Shown: in pieces, positions 26,171 to 39,339 of the stretch | Layout of the letters: every line of letters begins with the position of its first letter | How positions within the stretch are numbered: position 1 is the first letter of the stretch | DNA from: Boswellia sacra | Taxonomy: Eukaryota; Streptophyta; Magnoliopsida; Sapindales; Burseraceae | Length of the DNA stretch: 64,000 bases | Direction: 5' to 3' | NCBI GenBank assembly: GCA_013180625.2 | Contig: SNVD02012212.1 | Location: forward strand, 558,001 to 622,000 | The notes under the pieces: generated by a model | Databases searched by the model: none | Seen by the model: only the letters and a program-made list of their open reading frames with translations | What the model was told of the DNA's origin: nothing | Position numbers and translations under genes: made by a program

Positions 26171-29100
26171 CTTTGCTCCTTAACTATCCCCTGATTGTCC
26201 AGATATTATCCAAGAAAGTTTCACAAGACAAGCCTTAGAATTCAGGAAAATTAATTTCCAGGATTTTCAACAACTGCATTTTCCCGTCATTTCTTTTAGT
26301 ATTTTTTTTCCCTAACAATGCAACAAAAATCACCTGAAACAACAAACTCGGAAATGAGCAAAGAAAATGCCTCACTTACAGCGAGATCAAACCGTTTAAA
26401 GATTCGAAACTGAAAAGAGAGGAAAGAAAGCGAGGCGAGGCGAGCGTGTTCCTGAAACTTGAAAGGCCGCGCAAATGTGAATCAAGAAGTCAATTCAAGG
26501 AGACCAATCCGGTGCGTTTCCTGAAAAGTCAAATGAAGAAGATCGAATGAAAACGATGCCGTCCGTTAGGGTTTTCAAGCGTGGGAAAAGAGGGTAACAG
26601 AAATTGTAAGGCCTCTGCCTCTGTAAGAACTCTGTGTAGCGATAAGTGGGAGAGAGGAGAAGAAGAAGTAACGGATAGTTTCGTATTCTTTTTTATTATT
26701 ATTTATTATTAATAATATTAGTATTATTATTGTTTCTGTTACTTTTCCCGTTATGTCCGCACACTCGAAGAGAGAGGGAGCATCACCATTTTGAAATGGG
26801 AAGGTTTAATTTGCGAGAGTCTATTGTTCGGCTAGGGCTGGGTCCCACAGGTCATCTCACGTGTACGTTCAAAATGCTCCCACCAAATAATACCCATTTC
26901 CATTGGGCTTTTTGGGCTAATATCTTCATTGGTAAAGCCTGATGAATTTAATTGGGCCAGGAGCTCTACTAACAAAGTCTTTATCTTCCCCTATGATCTT
27001 TATACATATGGTCTTTAAATTCTTTTTTATAAATAAAGTGCATTGATATAATCAATTTTTTTTAATGATGCTTTTCAGATGATTTAATAAAGTATAATCT
27101 TCTCAGAAAACATGTAGAATATAATTTCTTGAGAAGAATACATAATATATGATTTTTTTTAAGATATAATTTCACACGTTTATACATAGGATAATTTGTT
27201 TGTAAAACGTTTTTAACATGCCCATCTATGATCTAACTAGAAACCAAAACCAAATCCCTTTGTAGACTTTTTAAACCCCATCATAATAATAATGTACATG
27301 GTTGTCTATGCTCGCTTTACTCAAACTTTCAACTGCGTCAATCCTTCCATCTTTTTTCTCGAAAGCTCAATCACTAAATGTAAAAACATATAAAAATAGA
27401 AATAAATCTTTATTTTAATAAAAATAGAAATAAATCTCTAGTTTAATATTGAGAAGTTGGTAGATAGATTTTATATTATTTTATTCCTAAACCGCAAAAC
27501 AATTTATATACAAGGTCATAGCAATTATCATGTAAATTGATGTTGGGTTGAAAACTAACTAAAAAAACGTGGTGGAGGTCAAATTCTAATGGTTATAAGG
27601 TGAGCCTCTTATTTCATAGCTACAATGAGATATAATTATTTTAAAGGAATAGATATTAATTGATTCAAAAGGAGAATAATATTATTATTACAGAAATCAA
27701 GTTGCAAAAGCAGGAGAATTATTAGGTAGATGACAAAGCTACAGCAAATATATGTCAATCAATATCAACGTGAAATTGAAGGATATAAATTGTTGACTGC
27801 ATGCCCTACTGATATCAGAAGCCATGTGGAATGTCAGTAAATATACATTGTTGGAGTCTTATCTGTCTCACTCTTCACCGTCGCATCTTACATGAAATAT
27901 GATTACAGGGAAAGAAAATATTGAGAGGAAAAATATCTGTATCATGACTTTAAATTTGTTGCAGTATTTATGATAACTTGTTAAAACTCTTCCATACACT
28001 TGTTATTTAAATATACTAAATTACAAATCTTTACAAGAGCGAAAGAGAATTTGGCTAATTAAAAGCAGACAACTATCTTTTCACAATAATTTGTTTCTCC
28101 TTCTTGTGATAGCTTATATATACAAGTGTAACAACTCCTCTCTGTGTTAACTATAATTACATAAACGTCAAACAAAAGATGATGTTATGTTGATTTGATA
28201 TATGAGAGTAAAGTTTGAGGTGGATATCAAAAGTTTAAAGGTTATTAAGTTGTAGTACTAGTAGACCCAGATGATTATTTTTGTTTCTAATCAATCAACA
28301 TTAATTAGTAGTCTTCCACTTACATGTTTTGTTATGACAATTATACTGTATTTACCATCTCGGTAAGCATAAAGTATGCAAGATTAATCAAAATGATGAT
28401 TAATGTTAAGGAACAATTAATGGACATTCCCATAACAAATTAGTAATTGTTCTCTTTCTAATATTCATTTAGCTGTTAGGTTAATTTTGCGAACATATTA
28501 TGTCATGAATAACACTAGTATATTCTTGCAAATTGAGTCAAAAGCTTTAGCCATGATAACTACTTGAGCGAAGAGCTAGGTTAATCTATCGGGTAATATA
28601 TATTTGATTCTAACAAATAGTCTGTAAATATAACATTATTATAATTATATGTTATCTAGCTTGTTTAATAAAATTTTATAAAGAAGATAATTATTAAAAG
28701 AAAACGTAAGACATTTGTCAACAAATACTGCTTCTTTTAGGGCAAAAAGGCCCAGACTTTTTCAAAGGTAAAAGCACAAGCATAAAGTGGAAAAACAGAA
28801 CAACATGGGATCTCTACAAAGAGATTCGAGCCGTGATGGGTTGTCCATCCAAAGTGGAGTACTGGAGTATGTGTATGACTTGAACGGACCGACGTAATTT
28901 GTGGTGAGTATTGAAGGTGAAACCATGCAAAGCTAACACGAAACAATAAGAGGCCAGACCCGCGTCCACCTAGCTACAAGGTTAAATCAGCCACAAAAAG
29001 CAACAAGCAAGCAAACAAACAAGATGGGATATTCCGGATTTCGCTAAAATGAAGTTAAAGTTATCATCCCTCTGTCTGAAATTGGCATAGCAACTCAAGT

Positions 29101-29544
29101 AACTCCAGCGCAACCCGATGTCCCTTGAACCTTATCAACAATAATATATACTTGACTAGGACAAGTAGCTGGGAAAGGTTAGCTCGATCCTCTTTGTCAT
29201 CATACTTATCAATTCTCAATTGAATTTCAATACTTTTACCTATCCTTTTCTTTGTGGGGAAGAATACTGAGTACGTGTATATTTATGTGTACAATTATAC
29301 AAAGAAAGAGAGAATGCTTGAATCGAAATATTTATCATCACCTTAGATTTGAGCTAGTTAAGACCTTTATATCAAGAAAATTACAACCCAACAAAACAAT
29401 GATCGATAAATGTAAGTTCAACAATCCAACCGCCAAGAAAGCAAAGGAAATCTGTATAAATGATCATTTAAGAGATTGGGTGACGCTTGGAGTATAAGAA
29501 AAGTCAGTAACAAAAGACGCTAATCAATTGATTACAAAGCTATG

Positions 29545-29589
<45 letters not shown>

Positions 29590-32500
29590 CGTTGCCCCAC
29601 AAATCACCAAAACGATCCCACTTTATATCAGAATTGTATAAATAAAAATAAAATATAAAAAGAAATGAAAATTAGTGGTTTCTACAAGTCAACGACCCAA
29701 TAATTCATTCATGAGCCACTTACAGAGTTTACATGAAAAAAGTTGATCATCAGTTGCTCTTAACTCTCAAATAAAGCTTGCTCATTGGTCCTTCATGCTT
29801 CAACACCACGCTGGGTTGGGTACCTGTGTCTGTACATGTTGACCTAATATGCATAAAATAATAGTATACCATTTTTGCCCAATTTAACAAAACTTGATTG
29901 TGCACTCTCTAGTCTACACTTGGCTCAGTTCTCTTATAATTTATGAACATGCAATTCAGACACGAGAGTAATTTAATCAGCTGATGTTGATCGGGGCCGG
30001 TGAATGAAACGGGTGGTTCAACTCACATAAATGATATTGCTCTGACATCCTATCATCAGAAGCTAGCCTTTTAATTTACTAGTCATTTTGGTAATTTGCA
30101 CTGCTACGTTATTTTATTATCCAAAGTAATAGTTGTTCGAAGATAGCTAGCTAGCACTATAATGAAATTTTTTGGCATTTCAAGAGAAATTAAACAATGT
30201 GAATATATACTCTCCGCAGCTTTCTGAAATCACATGCTTATGTAAGGACTTATTTGCTTGAGATCATCAGCACGGTCAAAATGTTGATATGGTGCATCCT
30301 CTATTCAGACTACTGTTTTTTGAAATTAATTGTGATCTTGTGGGTCATTTCTGTTTTCAACTTTTTAATTAGATATATATTCCTTAAAATAAAGCAGTTT
30401 TATTTAAAGAAAATTAGGAGCATTTAGAAAGTGAAGAGAATATTCAAACTCGATAGTTGATTTTCTACATCCTATATAGGACCACACTGCCCAGACACTG
30501 ATGAAATTGATTTAGGGTATATTTTCTTTCTATCAAAGCAGAGAATTTCGTGGAGTACTCAAATTTTTCCATATCTATTCTTGAAACAAAAATTTTCAAA
30601 AATTATAGCCAGCAGAAATTCCCCAAAAAATGTTTCATCTCTTAGAAATGTGAATGTTACGAAAATAAGAATGAAAACACTTTCAAAATCAAAACCAAAT
30701 AAAAGTACGTAAATCTAAAAACATTTGCAAATGTATCCTTGAGGACAAGCATCGTGATTCATGATGATAAGAAGGTTGATGCTACAACTCTCGAGTTTCT
30801 TTCCCAGTGCCTGTAGCCGCGTGAAAATAAGGCAGCCAGGACGCACCCTTTGGTCTCTCGGAGCTCAACCATCCATGGACCATGATGGCTAGGGCTAGCT
30901 TTAACTAAATTTTGAGTCCCCACCATGCAAGCGACTGAAGATATTTTTGAGAATAACGAGTTGGGTAAACGTTTTCCATTCAATAGAGATCATCAACTAT
31001 CGTTAACCATCCGTAATTCCAAGCCCCTTTGATTAGGTAATTCAATTTTCCCGAGTTCGGAAGTTGGAGTTCAGTAGAAGTTCTTGACTTTTAGCTAAAG
31101 GCGTTAGGCAAACCAAACTACCATCATTTTGCAAAAGCAAATTATGGCCTATGCAAATTATATTATTGAACAAGACGGGGCCTCGCTCTATACTCAACAT
31201 CGCTTTCTTACTTAATTCTTGTCCACCAAACTAGTTGGCTTCGCAGCAGAATGAGCTTGCTACCAAGCTATCTATCTCTTTCTTGGTGCAACTTGCTTTT
31301 GTGTGAAGATTGGGATCCTCATGTGCCCAAGACTGCACCGCAATGTGAATTATTGGTGCTGACTAGGAGCTTCAAGAGTCCTACTTCACTATGGATACCG
31401 AATACAGTAAAAAGCTCGTACCAGGAGGAGAGGATCCCAATATCTACAACAAACTCAGTAAACCTAAAGTTCCCCGAAAAAATTCGGAATAAATAACTAA
31501 AAGAAAAAAAAAAATTGGGATTCAGGGAGGGTGCACCCAACTGGTGGTGCAACCTACCAAAGCCATATTTTCGTGGAATTAATAGTAATTTATTATATTT
31601 TGCCTTTAAAGCGAAAAGGGTTATGCTAGCCTATATATATTTTATCCAAGCTGGATTTAGATTTGGACGTAAATGAGAAGTTTTATAGAGGGGCCAAGCG
31701 ATCCGTACCAGAACAGCCAAGCAGCAGCGGAAACTGTAAAGTGGACCTATTTCTGCCGAGGCTTCAATGGATAACTTATAATATGACAGCACATATTTGT
31801 CCTGTTGAAGGCGACATGGCCTCTTCTACCGTCTGCAAAACTAAAATACAAACATCAATTCCACGTAAGCCTCGTCCTTAGCCTCCAAATTTAAACGGGG
31901 ATCAACTCCACCTCCACGTGATGCATGCTACCTAATTTCTCAATGTACTTCATCCATTTCATCAGCAGTTAATGTCACTAATTAATAATTACAATTTCCG
32001 GCCCTATTTCACCATCAACCACATGTATGTCAACAATACGATTAATTAATTAATTAATGGACACAAATAAAATAATCTCTCCCAAAAAATCAAAGAAGAT
32101 TTTAAATTAATTCTGCCATAGTTTTTCAGGCACAAAAATAAAAACTATTTTTTAAACGATTAATTTACATAAATATTTAAATTTAACCATGACATTATAA
32201 TAGATATTTTAATCGAACATGGTCTCTTACATATGTATGACAGTGTTTAGACTATATTATATCATCTAATGTGGACTAAAATATTAAATTATAAGTTCAA
32301 ATTCATATTTCATCAGCATTATACTATATATAATTTAGTCTTGTTTAATGTAGTCTGGTGTAGTCTAGCTAGCGTGTAGCATGGGTTACGACAAATGAAT
32401 AAATGTGGAAGTTAGTATGGTTTAAATCATTGCAAAAATTGTAAAATTGATTGTTTACATTAAGTTACCTATAAAAAGCTAATTTATCCTTGTCAGAAAC

Positions 32501-33749
32501 AATTAATATATTAAAACTTTCAATTCATAGAAAAAGAAACGCGAGCATACAAATAAATAAATAAATTCTCAATCATATTAATTTAAATATATACACTTTG
32601 AATAATATTCTTGTACTGATCCGAATAATACTCCTCTTATCTACATATAAACTTTGATAAAATAAATATATAATAAAGTAAAGATTTGTATTTTATTTGT
32701 AGATGACGGGCCGGGCGGAGGAATGGGAGTTGAGTAACAGTGAAAGTCAAATACCAGTGTGCTCAAAACCACAGTGGTAGCCACTGGATTCTTAAAACGG
32801 CAAAAGCAATTTGTAATATAAAAAGATTGTAATATCAATGGATAGACTTCTTTACTTAACATTTAATTAAATACTTTTGTCGGTGAAATTACGTTGACAC
32901 GTCAGCAATGATGCCTTACCCAAATTTTAGCCAATCCAAATTCCAATATCCTCCACCAGCCCTTCGCTGTCTCGCACTTTACACGTGGGTGGCCACATCA
33001 AAATCTACGCCTAAACATTAAATTTGGATTGGCTCTGCTCTCTCCGGTTCAGGATGACTAATTACATGTCGCCACGTCAAATTTGGAAAATCTTTTCTTT
33101 TGCTGGTATTGACTTCCCGACAAGCTGACCGCAACTGGCGCCCTGTGACTTTCTTTCTCCGAGAACCAAAAATATTTTTATTGTTTTATGTATTTAATAT
33201 TTTTGAAATGACTTAAAAGCCCCCTTCGACAGTAAACGTGGCTGGCTTCTAGCGGCATTGGAAATCAACAGAGTGCCCCGTCAAAAACTTTGTCACCTTT
33301 GGAAATTAAAACGGAAGTGCAAGTGCTTCCGCGTAGTGGCATTAAATATAGAAAACAATTAAAAGAAGCGAAAATGGAATGGTCAAGTGGAGTCAAATCC
33401 AAGAACAAGCCACTGAAAACCACTGCCCCGAACCAAAAAGAGAACCAAATTGAATTACAGTAGTACCAAATTAAAAAAATGTTTTCGTTTTCTACTATGA
33501 ATGAATGTGTTCCCAAATAAATAAGCGTAATATTAAACTAGACTTTTAAAAGCACTTGTACGAATATTATTAACAGTAAAATGATGGGCTAGAGGGGAAA
33601 GTTGAGAAAAGCGGTTTCTGAAAGGAACAAAGAAACCACAGGCAGTAATAATGGCATTTTCACGGAAGTAGAGGTATTATTTCTTTTATTTTTATTTCTT
33701 TTCTTGAAATCAAGCCCCATTAATCACAAGGGAAGGTGGCTCTTTTGTG
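26171..33749. other. Long intergenic region between kinesin and sucrose synthase
   Basis: The kinesin 5' UTR and promoter occupy the first few hundred bases (26171 to about 26650), and the last kilobase or so should hold the sucrose synthase promoter, including a G-box-like ACACGTGG near 32983. Between them the DNA is AT-rich with simple repeats (26690-26735, 29548-29588, 32040-32055). I saw no protein-coding gene with recognisable homology. Several open frames of 60-80 codons (for example 28737-28946, 31251-31496, 31663-31881) have no domain signature. Confidence 0.5.
29548..29588. repeat. (TA)n microsatellite
   Basis: An uninterrupted run of about 20 TA units in the intergenic region. Confidence 0.95.
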
Positions 33750-33757
33750 TATAAAAG
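33750..33757 (+). promoter_or_regulatory. Probable TATA box of the sucrose synthase gene
   Basis: TATAAAAG lies about 170 bp before a good splice donor (AAG|GTAAAG at 33920/33921) that would end a non-coding leader exon. Transcription would be expected to start near 33780. The run of pyrimidines after it (TTCATTCATTCGTTTC type) is typical of plant 5' UTRs. Confidence 0.65.
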
Positions 33758-33920
33758 GGCCTTCAAGCCCTCCTCATTCTCCATCCCATTTGTAAATCCT
33801 TTCTTTGCTTCGCATATTTGCGTTATCTCTATTTCGAGATCTCTGCGTTCATTTTGTTCATTCATTCGTTTCATTCATTCAATTCAAGTTCTTCTTATCA
33901 GAACTTGGCTGCATTCGAAG

Positions 33921-35600
33921 GTAAAGATCCGATTAGGAGCAAAATAAATTTAAAGATTTGAAGCATATTCCTTTTAAGATTCGTCGTCTTGTGAAATTTT
34001 TTTATCTTCTTTTGCATTGATCGGTAATTGTCATACTCTGAAGCATACTACAAATCTACATTATTATTGTACGTGGTGATGGGTCATGTTGCATTAAGAG
34101 CATCAAAATTTGCAGCACACCTAAAAGTCCAGCTCGTGATTATCAGCATCATATGCTCACCAGCACGGCAGCACCATCACCGAGAACTTTGTTAATGTAT
34201 TATTATTGTCTCTCTGCAAAGAGGCCCCACACAGTGCTTTCAGTCTCGGCCTCGACCCTACCCAAATTCACCACCTCCAATCACTTGCTTTCTTTCCTTT
34301 TTCTCGCCATTCACGCTTGGCTTTTCCTTTTTAAGTTCTCCCTCTCAGCCGATTTTGATTGTTTGTTACGTTAAAGAATAAAAACATAGTTCCTGAACTG
34401 CAAGAACTGTAAAAATCTCAACTGAATGAATTTCTGCCGACCCTTTTTGATCGTTAGGTTTAAAAATATGTTTTCTTGGGCTTCACGGTCGCCTGCAATT
34501 ATTGACTCGTTGCTGCAATATTTTCTTTCCCATAGTAAAACAGTTCTCTGTTGCTTCTAATCTAGTTAAAATTACCAATACACCCTCAACCAAAAAGTTA
34601 ATGTCTGAATCTAAAATGTAGCATTTATGATTTTTACCCTTCATGATTTTATTTTGACCTTGTAAAAATTTTCTTCCATTCTGGAGCAACTGTAGCATTT
34701 TTACCAGCTTTGTTTTCGGGATCCTTCTTCAGTTCTTCTGTTAAAAGTCTATAAATTTCCACGCATAGGCTTGCAACTCTTCCATTCACTTCTATTCTAC
34801 TCACTTTTTTGTACGTGTGCCGACTCTTTGCTTTTCCTTAGGTGCCTTGATTCTCTTCTTCTTGGTTTTTAGTTAGCTTTGATTCTGAATATTATGTCTT
34901 TTACTACTTAACGTGGTCTTCACCAAGTCCTTAGCATCACGCCGTGTGCTCCTCAAATCACGATACTGGCCTTTATATAAAAACTAGCTACCACTAGTCT
35001 CTTTGTTTAAACTGACACTGTTCTAGCTACCACTAGTCTCTTTGTTCAAACTAATACAGTTCTCAGGAGGCTAATTTCGTGATCTTCTTGTAGATTTTTC
35101 CAAGTTTGTTAGTGCGAAAATTCAGAAACTTTAATTTTCTTTCTAGTCAAAGTTGTTCATCTCTTTTAGTTTACACATTGAACTTTTTTGTTTTTGTTTT
35201 TTTTTGTTTTTCTTTGGCTTCTGTTCATGATTCCCTTAACTTTGTTTGGTTGGTTATCAAGAAATTTGCTTAATATTAGTGGCCATGCACTCGGTGCCAT
35301 CGGAGCCAGTGAATCATGGATCTTATTACAACATTATGATACGCTAAATTAACATAGTAATCTTAGTTGAACTTTGTGGAATCTAGTTTTGTTATGACAT
35401 TAAAATGTGGTTGGTGAGACATAGTTGGTAGGTTTGGAAATTTTTTGCTTCTAGAAAAGTGTAAATTTTGAAGTTGGGTTTGACTTTGTGATGTTTATCC
35501 ACAAATCCAAAGTACCAGACTGTCTATATAATGTTGCCTTTGGACAAGCTTTGATATATTATTTACTCTTTCATTTCATCCTCTGTTGTTAATATTTGCA
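33921..35600 (+). other. Leader (5' UTR) intron of sucrose synthase
   Basis: A 1680-bp intron is inferred from the donor AAG|GTAAAG (33920/33921) and the acceptor ATATTTGCAG (35600), 18 nt upstream of the start codon. Plant SUS1-type genes are known to have such a leader intron, often important for expression. It is T-rich and contains a 39-bp tandem duplication. Confidence 0.7.
34984..35061. repeat. 39-bp tandem duplication in the SUS leader intron
   Basis: Units 34984-35022 and 35023-35061 both start CTAGCTACCACTAGTCTC and differ at about four positions. Confidence 0.85.
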
Positions 35601-35618
35601 GTTTCCGAGTCAGAAACA

Positions 35619-38600
35619 ATGGCCGAACGTGCTTTGACCCGCGTTCACAGCCTCCGTGAACGTTTGGATGAGACTCTCTCTTCTCACAGGAATGAAATCT
35701 TGGCCTTGCTGTCAAGGTAGTTTTTTTAAAGATCTTTGCATTTGCATTTGCAGTTCAGCTCTTGAACTGTAGTTTTGATGTTGTTGCTCTCTTACTAAAG
35801 TTTTTAAGGAATAATAGTAATAAATATGGAACCAAGGTTCTGTTTTGAGGTTAAAATCATATTTCTCTTTGAAAACAACCAAGTGGGCATAAGTTAATAT
35901 ATATTTTTTCGGTTTGTTTAAGGTTTTGATGAAGCAGAGTATTTTGTTTGTAGGCTTGAGAGCAAGGGGAAGGGAATCCTGCAACACCATCAACTTATTC
36001 TTGAGTTTGAAGCAATCTCTGAAGAGAACAGGAAGAAGCTAGCTGATGGTGCATTTGCTGAAGTTCTTAGATCTACTCAGGTAACATATCAACTTTGCCT
36101 CATTTCTGTGTTTTGACTTATTTGACAGAGTTCTCTTTAACTAGTTTTTGCTGATTTCAGGAAGCAATTGTTTTGCCTCCGTGGGTTGCTCTTGCTGTCC
36201 GTCCAAGGCCTGGTGTATGGGAATACATCCGTGTGAATGTCCATGCACTTGTCGTTGAGGAGCTCCGCGTTGCTGAGTACCTCCACTTCAAGGAGGAACT
36301 TGTTGATGGAAGGTAATTACTTTGGTTTTGATCTATTGATCTCTTCACCATATCTTTTGTTCTTTAGTAAGATTTTGTATTTGAACAATGTTGCTTGCTT
36401 AACTGCAGCGCCAACGGCAACTTTGTGCTTGAATTGGACTTTGAGCCATTCACTGCATCTTTCCCCCGCCCAACTCTTTCAAAGTCCATTGGAAATGGTG
36501 TGGAATTCCTTAATCGCCACCTTTCTGCAAAACTATTCCACGACAAGGAGAGCATGCACCCACTGCTTGAATTTCTGCGAGTCCACTGCCACAAGGGCAA
36601 GGTATGTTGATTTGCTCATAATTTGAGTTTTTACCGTGTTGGTCGTCATAGATTTGAGTGGCTTTGACTCTGTTTTACTAATTTGGTTTTCTTGTGCAGA
36701 ACATGATGCTGAACGACAGAATTCAAAACCTGAATTCTCTTCAGTATGTTCTGAGGAAGGCAGAGGAGTATCTGTCTGCACTAGCACCTGAAACTCCTTA
36801 CTCTGAGTTTGCACTCAAGTTCCAGGAGATTGGGTTGGAGAGAGGATGGGGTGATACCGCAGAGCGTGTACTGGAGATGATCCAACTTCTTTTAGATCTG
36901 CTTGAGGCACCTGATCCATGCACTCTTGAGAACTTCCTTGGCAGAATCCCCATGGTCTTCAATGTTGTGATTCTTACCCCCCATGGATACTTCGCCCAAG
37001 ACAACGTTTTGGGCTACCCTGACACTGGTGGCCAGGTAAGTTGCCCAGCATAATCGGTTTTATATCTGTCTTGATTATCTGCATAGTAGCTAATTGATTT
37101 CGGTTTCTTCTAGGTTGTGTACATCTTGGATCAAGTTCGTGCCTTAGAGGAAGAGATGCTTCTTCGTATCAAGCAACAAGGACTTGATATCACCCCACGT
37201 ATCCTCATTGTAAGTTTTCCAGGGCTCTGAGATGTTCTGATCAGCCCTTATTTCCACAATTTAAGTAATTACAAGCCCAATTTTGGTTGTTTGGTGCTAA
37301 TTCTTTCTGTCATACACAGATTACTCGACTCCTCCCAGATGCCGTAGGGACAACCTGTGGTCAACGACTTGAAAAAGTGTACGGAACAAAATATTCAGAT
37401 ATACTCCGTGTTCCCTTTAGAACAGAGAAGGGAATTGTCCGCAAATGGATCTCACGATTTGAGGTCTGGCCATATCTAGAGACTTACACTGAGGTAAAAA
37501 CCTTTGATACAGAATTGAATATTTAATTTATAATATTGTTCCCATGATGGTCCTTGATTATAGAGTGTATTCTGTTATTATCATCAGGATGTTGCAGTTG
37601 AAATTGGTAAAGAGTTGCAAGGCAAGCCTGATCTGATCATTGGAAACTACAGTGATGGCAACATTGTTGCTTCTTTATTGGCACATAAATTAGGTGTTAC
37701 ACAGGTTTGTTACTAAGATCCATAGAATCTCTATTGTCTTTATTGCTACATATTTAGATGCTTCTTCTCCAGCCTCAAATGCTAACTGTTTTTCATGTTT
37801 TTGCTATACGATGCAGTGTACCATTGCTCATGCTCTTGAGAAAACAAAATATCCAGATTCAGACATCTACTGGAAAAAATTGGATGACAAATACCACTTC
37901 TCATGCCAATTTACAGCTGATCTTATTGCCATGAATCATACCGACTTTATCATCACCAGTACCTTCCAGGAGATTGCTGGAAGGTGAGATTTCTCTTGTA
38001 AACATTATATGACATTATATTATTGTGCTATACACCTGATCCCTTAACTTTTTTATATTTTTATGATATCAGCAAGGATACTGTTGGTCAATATGAGAGT
38101 CATACTGCTTTCACTCTTCCTGGACTCTACCGTGTTGTACATGGAATTGATGTGTTTGATCCCAAGTTCAACATTGTGTCTCCTGGTGCTGATATGAGCA
38201 TATACTTCCCTTACACCGAGGAGAAACGAAGGCTGAAATCTTTCCACCCTGAGATCGAGGAGCTACTTTACAGCCCTGTTGAGAATGAGGAGCACTTGTT
38301 AGTTTACCTCTTTGACTTCCCATATTTCCTGTTTAATGTTTAACCAAATTGTTCACACGAAACAAATTGTTCAAATGATTTGTCACTGATAAATTCTTGT
38401 CCAACAGATGTGTGTTGAAGGACCGCAGCAAGCCAATCCTCTTCACAATGGCAAGGCTTGACCGTGTGAAGAATCTAACAGGGCTTGTGGAGTGGTATGG
38501 GAAGAATACTAAGCTACGTGAGTTGGTTAACTTAGTTGTAGTTGGTGGTGACAGAAGAAAGGAATCCAAAGATTTGGAAGAGCAAGCTGAAATGAAGAAG

Positions 38601-39339
38601 ATGTACAGCCATATTGAAAAATACCAGTTGAACGGCCAGTTCCGATGGATTTCATCTCAGATGAACCGTGTCAGGAACGGTGAATTATACCGTTACATTT
38701 GTGATACAAAAGGAGCATTCGTGCAGCCTGCTCTGTATGAAGCATTTGGCTTGACTGTCGTCGAGGCCATGACCTGTGGATTGCCAACATTTGCAACCTG
38801 CAATGGTGGTCCGGCTGAGATTATAGTCAATGGAAAATCTGGCTTCCACATTGATCCTTACCACGGTGATCAGGCTGCCGAGATCCTTGTCAACTTCTTT
38901 GAGAAGTGCAAGGGAGACCCCTCTCACTGGGACAAGATCTCACAGGGTGGCCTGAAGCGTATTGAAGAGAAGTTAGTTCACTGCCTTGTGTCTTTACAAG
39001 CTTTTTATGAGTTTGTTGTGTGAAGTTTGTTTTGAGAATTGTGTTCTTTTGGTGTAGGTACACATGGAAGATTTACTCTCAAAGGCTTCTGACATTGACT
39101 GGGGTTTATGGCTTCTGGAAACATGTTTCTAACCTTGATCGTCTTGAGAGCCGTCGCTACCTTGAAATGTTTTATGCTCTTAAGTACCGTAAGCTGGTAA
39201 GGTTCTTTGACAATTCAGCTGGGCATTTTTTGGTAGAAAATGAATGCAAATAATAAATAATTTGGGATTTTGATTTCATAACTGGCGCTTCGTTTGGGTA
39301 ATGTTTCAGGCTGAATCTGTTCCTCTGGCTGTGGATTAA
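35619..39339 (+). CDS. SUS: Sucrose synthase (SUS1-type), EC 2.4.1.13
   Basis: Thirteen coding exons: 35619-35716, 35954-36080, 36161-36312, 36409-36601, 36700-37035, 37114-37209, 37320-37493, 37588-37704, 37817-37983, 38073-38297, 38408-38971, 39058-39196, 39310-39339. The sum is 2418 nt (805 aa), the usual SUS1 length. The enzyme reversibly converts sucrose + UDP into fructose + UDP-glucose, feeding cellulose, callose and starch synthesis in sink tissue. The N-terminus [18 protein letters not shown] carries the Ser (residue 11) known in the family as a CDPK phosphorylation site. The GT-B catalytic part includes [36 protein letters not shown] and the EX7E motif in [10 protein letters not shown] (about residues 671-680). 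No frameshift or missing block is seen. The start has A at -3 and G at +4. Confidence 0.97.

Noticed and set aside
31251..31496. 81-codon open frame in the intergenic region
   Set aside because: No family recognised, and an equally long frame exists on the other strand over the same bases.
31663..31881. 72-codon open frame in the intergenic region
   Set aside because: No recognisable domain and no splice partners; length is within chance for this region.
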